From Citrobacter sp. MGH106 (lineage in GTDB: Bacteria > Pseudomonadota > Gammaproteobacteria > Enterobacterales > Enterobacteriaceae): a stretch of 64,000 nucleotides of DNA. Of this stretch, positions 61,321 through 64,000 are shown one piece after another (position 1 is the first letter of the stretch; each line of letters starts with the position of its first letter). A model generated the notes under the pieces. It was not told the DNA's origin. It made no database searches and worked only from the letters and a program-made list of their open reading frames with translations. The position numbers and the translations under genes were made by a program. The stretch is from positions 568,295 through 632,294 of the forward strand of contig NZ_KQ089823.1 in NCBI RefSeq assembly GCF_001037495.1, read 5' to 3'.

Positions 61321-62304
61321 ATGCATATCAAACGTACGATAGAGAAAATCCCAGGCGGTATGATGCTGGTGCCGCTATTTCTGGGCGCGTTATGTCACAC
61401 CTTTTCACCCGGCGCCGGAAAATACTTCGGCTCATTCACCAACGGTATGATCACTGGCACAGTGCCGATTCTGGCTGTCTGGTTCTTTTGCATGGGGGCG
61501 TCGATTAAGCTAAGCGCCACCGGAACCGTACTGCGTAAATCTGGCACGTTAGTAATAACCAAGATTCTGGTGGCATGGGTAGTGGCGGCGATCGCTTCGC
61601 GCATTCTTCCAGAACATGGAGTGGAGGTGGGGTTCTTTGCCGGGTTGTCCACGCTGGCGCTGGTGGCTGCAATGGATATGACCAACGGCGGGCTGTATGC
61701 CTCGATCATGCAGCAATACGGCACCAAGGAAGAGGCTGGGGCGTTTGTCCTGATGTCACTGGAGTCCGGCCCGCTCATGACCATGGTCATTCTGGGAACT
61801 GCGGGGATTGCTTCGTTTGAACCGCATGTGTTTGTCGGTGCGGTGTTGCCGTTCCTGATTGGTTTTGCACTGGGAAATCTGGACCCTGAGCTTCGCGAGT
61901 TCTTCAGTAAAGCGGTGCAAACGCTGATACCTTTCTTTGCCTTCGCATTGGGTAACACCATTGATTTGAGCGTGATTGCTCAGACCGGCGTGCTGGGTAT
62001 ACTGCTGGGCGTAGCGGTGATTATCGTCACCGGTATCCCATTGATTATCGCCGATAAACTGATTGGCGGCGGGGATGGTACGGCGGGGATTGCGGCTTCC
62101 AGCTCTGCAGGTGCGGCAGTTGCCACGCCGGTGCTGATTGCCGAAATGGTTCCAGCGTTTAAACCAATGGCTCCGGCAGCGACTTCTCTGGTGGCAACCT
62201 CGGTGATTGTGACATCAATTCTTGTGCCGATTATCACTTCTATCTGGTCGAAAAGAGCTAAAGCCAGAGCGGCGGAAATTGATATTCGCGGCACGGTGAA
62301 GTAA
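61321..62304 (+). CDS. kdgT: 2-keto-3-deoxygluconate permease
   Basis: A 327-residue H+ symporter with about ten membrane segments, nearly identical to E. coli KdgT ([22 protein letters not shown]). I chose the ATG at 61321, preceded by AGGTGA, which gives the E. coli length. The open frame extends to 61183, but that part crosses the KdgR-like operator. It imports 2-keto-3-deoxygluconate from pectin or alginate breakdown. Confidence 0.95.
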   Translation: MHIKRTIEKIPGGMMLVPLFLGALCHTFSPGAGKYFGSFTNGMITGTVPILAVWFFCMGASIKLSATGTVLRKSGTLVITKILVAWVVAAIASRILPEHGVEVGFFAGLSTLALVAAMDMTNGGLYASIMQQYGTKEEAGAFVLMSLESGPLMTMVILGTAGIASFEPHVFVGAVLPFLIGFALGNLDPELREFFSKAVQTLIPFFAFALGNTIDLSVIAQTGVLGILLGVAVIIVTGIPLIIADKLIGGGDGTAGIAASSSAGAAVATPVLIAEMVPAFKPMAPAATSLVATSVIVTSILVPIITSIWSKRAKARAAEIDIRGTVK

Positions 62305-62312
62305 ATATTTTT

Positions 62313-62378
62313 TACCGGATAGCGCTGCGCTTATCCAGCCAATGTAGGCCCGGTAAGCGTTCGCGCTACCGGGCATCA
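62313..62378. repeat. BIME between kdgT and the DapA-family gene
   Basis: ACCGGATAGCGCTGCGCTTATCCAG and TAGGCCCGGTAAGCG..CGCTACCGGGC, two REP-like units between convergent genes. Confidence 0.82.
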
Positions 62379-62387
62379 GGTGCAAAA

Positions 62388-63278
62388 CTAAAGGACAAAG
62401 ACCTCGTCAATTGTCCGACACTCACTCTCGTTCAGTTCCCCACCTGCATTACGTGAAACCCCTGAGCAATAACCATACTTACGTGACACTACAGTTTTAA
62501 TGGTGGTGACAAAATCCTCGCCAATCGCGTAGATGGACATATACGTGCCAATCTTATCCTGAATGTCGCGTAGCGCCGCCAGGTCGCCCTGCTTAAATGC
62601 CTCGCGCGCGCTGACAAACAGTTCCGGCATGACGTTGTTCAACCCTGAGATAATCCCTGCGCCACCTGCCAGCAGGTTAGGAATGTAGTATTCGTCGTAG
62701 CCGGAGAGCACAGCAAAATCTTCCCGCACGGCGCGGGTTGTCTGAATCATGCTGCGGGTATGCGACTGGCAGTCCACGGTGTCTTTAATACCGGCGAAGT
62801 TCGGGAACTCAGCGGCGAGTGTGGCAACCAGTTCAGGCGTTAAATCACAGCCGGTACGTGCCGGGAAGTTATAGGCAAACCATTTTCCACTGAGCTTCTG
62901 TCCTAGCTGGCGGAAGTAGCTCAGCAACTGTTTCGATGTTTGTCCGTAGTAGTAAGGTGGCAGGATCATGACGGCATCATATCCTGAGTGAAACGCTTCT
63001 TGCGCCATCAGCAGAACATCATTTTGGCATGTGGATGAGACATTTGCGACCATCTTCAGCGAGCTCATGGCCCGGGCCTCACGGATCAGCAACAGTCTCT
63101 CTTCCAGCGTAAAGGAGGCAAATTCCCCAATGCTGCCCATCAGTAAAATAACGTCGATCTTTGCCTCGGTAAGGCGTTTGAGATGCTGACTCAGACCGTT
63201 GAGATCGATCTTGCCATCATTGTCCATCGGCGTAATGGACGGACACCAGACGCCAGCAAATTGCGATTGACCAGTCAC
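62388..63278 (-). CDS. dihydrodipicolinate synthase/N-acetylneuraminate lyase family aldolase
   Basis: A 296-residue TIM-barrel class I aldolase. It has the pyruvate-carboxylate loop GSIGEFASFTLEER (GSTGE-type), tyrosine in FAYNFPARTG and the Schiff-base lysine in FAGIKDT. It is not DapA itself. A KdgR-like operator lies just upstream and kdgT is its neighbour, so cleavage of 2-keto-3-deoxygluconate to pyruvate and glyceraldehyde, as for YagE, is the best guess. K-12 has no gene here. Confidence 0.85.
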   Translation of the reverse strand: MTGQSQFAGVWCPSITPMDNDGKIDLNGLSQHLKRLTEAKIDVILLMGSIGEFASFTLEERLLLIREARAMSSLKMVANVSSTCQNDVLLMAQEAFHSGYDAVMILPPYYYGQTSKQLLSYFRQLGQKLSGKWFAYNFPARTGCDLTPELVATLAAEFPNFAGIKDTVDCQSHTRSMIQTTRAVREDFAVLSGYDEYYIPNLLAGGAGIISGLNNVMPELFVSAREAFKQGDLAALRDIQDKIGTYMSIYAIGEDFVTTIKTVVSRKYGYCSGVSRNAGGELNESECRTIDEVFVL

Positions 63279-63293
63279 GTTGTTGACTCCTTA

Positions 63294-63312
63294 ATTGAAA
63301 TGATGTTTCAAA
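63294..63312. promoter_or_regulatory. KdgR-like operator upstream of the DapA-family aldolase
   Basis: ATTGAAATGATGTTTCAAA fits the KdgR consensus at 16 of 19 positions and contains the perfect arms TTGAAA/TTTCAA. It starts 16 bases before the aldolase ATG, where it could block transcription. Confidence 0.68.
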
Positions 63313-63430
63313 ACCAGTTTACATTGATAGCATGTGTACCTAATTTTCATGTGAACCGTGCTCTCATTTTGAGCGACTGGGGTAAAATAAATATGGTGTA
63401 ATGGGGGAAATTTATCGGGAGAGGGAACAG

Positions 63431-64000
63431 ATGCGATATCCGGTTGATGTTTTTACAGGCAAGATTCGGGACTACATAGGAAGCCGTCCCAGTGCGATTG
63501 CGAAAGTTCAGGTCGATGGCGAGCTGATATTGACTGAACTGGGTCTGGCAGGCGATGAGCAGGCGGAAACGAAAATTCACGGTGGACCGGACCGCGCGCT
63601 GTGCCACTATCCGCGTGAACACTATCTGCACTGGAGACAAGAATTCCCCGAACAGTCAGAGTTATTTATTGCCCCCGCCTTTGGTGAGAACCTCTCAACT
63701 GAAGGAATGACGGAAGAGAATGTTTATATCGGTGATATCTTCCATTGGGGAGAGGCACTGATTCAGGTCACGCAGCCGCGCTCGCCGTGTTTTAAGCTTA
63801 ACTACCATTTTGGCATCAGTGATATGGCCAGCCAGATGCAAAACGCAGGCAAAACCGGCTGGCTGTACAGCGTTATCGCGCCAGGGATGGTGTCGGCGGA
63901 TGCCCCCTTGATTCTGACTTCACGTGTCAGTGACGTCAGCGTACAGGAGGCAATTGCTATTGCCTGGCATACGCCGTTCGATGATGAGCAGTACCACCGT
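63431..64000 (+). CDS. yiiM: 6-hydroxyaminopurine reductase YiiM, MOSC domain (3' end outside window)
   Basis: The first 190 residues of a MOSC-domain molybdoenzyme; K-12 YiiM has 224. It starts MRYPVDVFTGKIRDY and has KIHGGPDRALCHYP and the cofactor cysteine region QPRSPCFKLNYHF. In E. coli it reduces toxic N-hydroxylated bases. The start follows GAGGGAAC. The frame is open to the end of the window, so the gene is cut by the edge. Confidence 0.94.
   Translation, partial: MRYPVDVFTGKIRDYIGSRPSAIAKVQVDGELILTELGLAGDEQAETKIHGGPDRALCHYPREHYLHWRQEFPEQSELFIAPAFGENLSTEGMTEENVYIGDIFHWGEALIQVTQPRSPCFKLNYHFGISDMASQMQNAGKTGWLYSVIAPGMVSADAPLILTSRVSDVSVQEAIAIAWHTPFDDEQYHR

Overview
The window is a stretch of enterobacterial chromosome whose gene order follows the Escherichia coli K-12 rrnA to cpx region (mobB to yiiM). 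Several loci differ from K-12: a rearranged yih sulfosugar cluster, a lactaldehyde reductase inside the rha operon, an AraA-like isomerase next to sodA, and a DapA-family aldolase next to kdgT. Together with the REP/BIME and ERIC repeats this points to Citrobacter or a close relative of Salmonella/Escherichia. The genus is an inference; the family is clear.

Layout. 1-1870: 3' part of a 23S rRNA, a 5S rRNA and the rrn terminator. 1930-5090: molybdenum cofactor genes mobBA, yihD, and srkA-dsbA. 5070-13090: yihG, polA, Spot 42 RNA with its small ORF, engB, CsrC RNA, yihI, a possible 57-residue ORF, hemN and the small protein gene yshB. 13203-17356: the nitrogen operon glnA-glnL-glnG on the minus strand with NtrC sites, a sigma-54 promoter and an ERIC element after glnA. 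17737-22866: typA and yihLMN. 22931-31526: an accessory sulfosugar cluster (yihW, yihV on minus; yihU, yihT, a zinc dehydrogenase, two MFS transporters and a mutarotase-like protein on plus). 31618-36364: yihX, yihY, dtd, fabY, an esterase, and a YiiF/PIN toxin-antitoxin pair. 36401-42954: formate dehydrogenase-O (fdoGHI, with an in-frame selenocysteine UGA), fdhE and fdhD. 43083-48188: a DUF1471 protein and the frv PTS operon. 48374-50006: an AzlCD exporter with a divergent XRE/cupin regulator. 50112-60162: the rhamnose regulon (rhaBAD, lactaldehyde reductase, rhaM, rhaSR, rhaT) and an AraA-like isomerase. 60418-64000: sodA, kdgT, a DapA-family aldolase and the start of yiiM.

How the genes work together. 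The main accessory feature is the yih cluster. It keeps the lower sulfoglycolytic steps: sulfofructose kinase YihV, sulfofructose-1-phosphate aldolase YihT, sulfolactaldehyde reductase YihU and regulator YihW. YihU keeps the residues I recall as binding the sulfonate. The genes K-12 uses to import and open sulfoquinovose (ompL, yihO, yihP, yihQ, yihS) are absent. In their place are a zinc alcohol dehydrogenase, a sugar-porter-type MFS protein, an MHS-type MFS protein and a mutarotase-like protein. The block is also in the opposite orientation to K-12 between yihN and yihX. This suggests a different sulfosugar, or a different route into sulfofructose. A second possible small regulon is kdgT plus the DapA-family aldolase, which both have good KdgR-like operators and could import and cleave 2-keto-3-deoxygluconate.

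I saw no insertion sequence, prophage, CRISPR array or tRNA gene. Repeats are REP/BIME and ERIC elements; one ERIC appears to supply the last codons of frvX. All comparisons with K-12 and other genomes are from memory.
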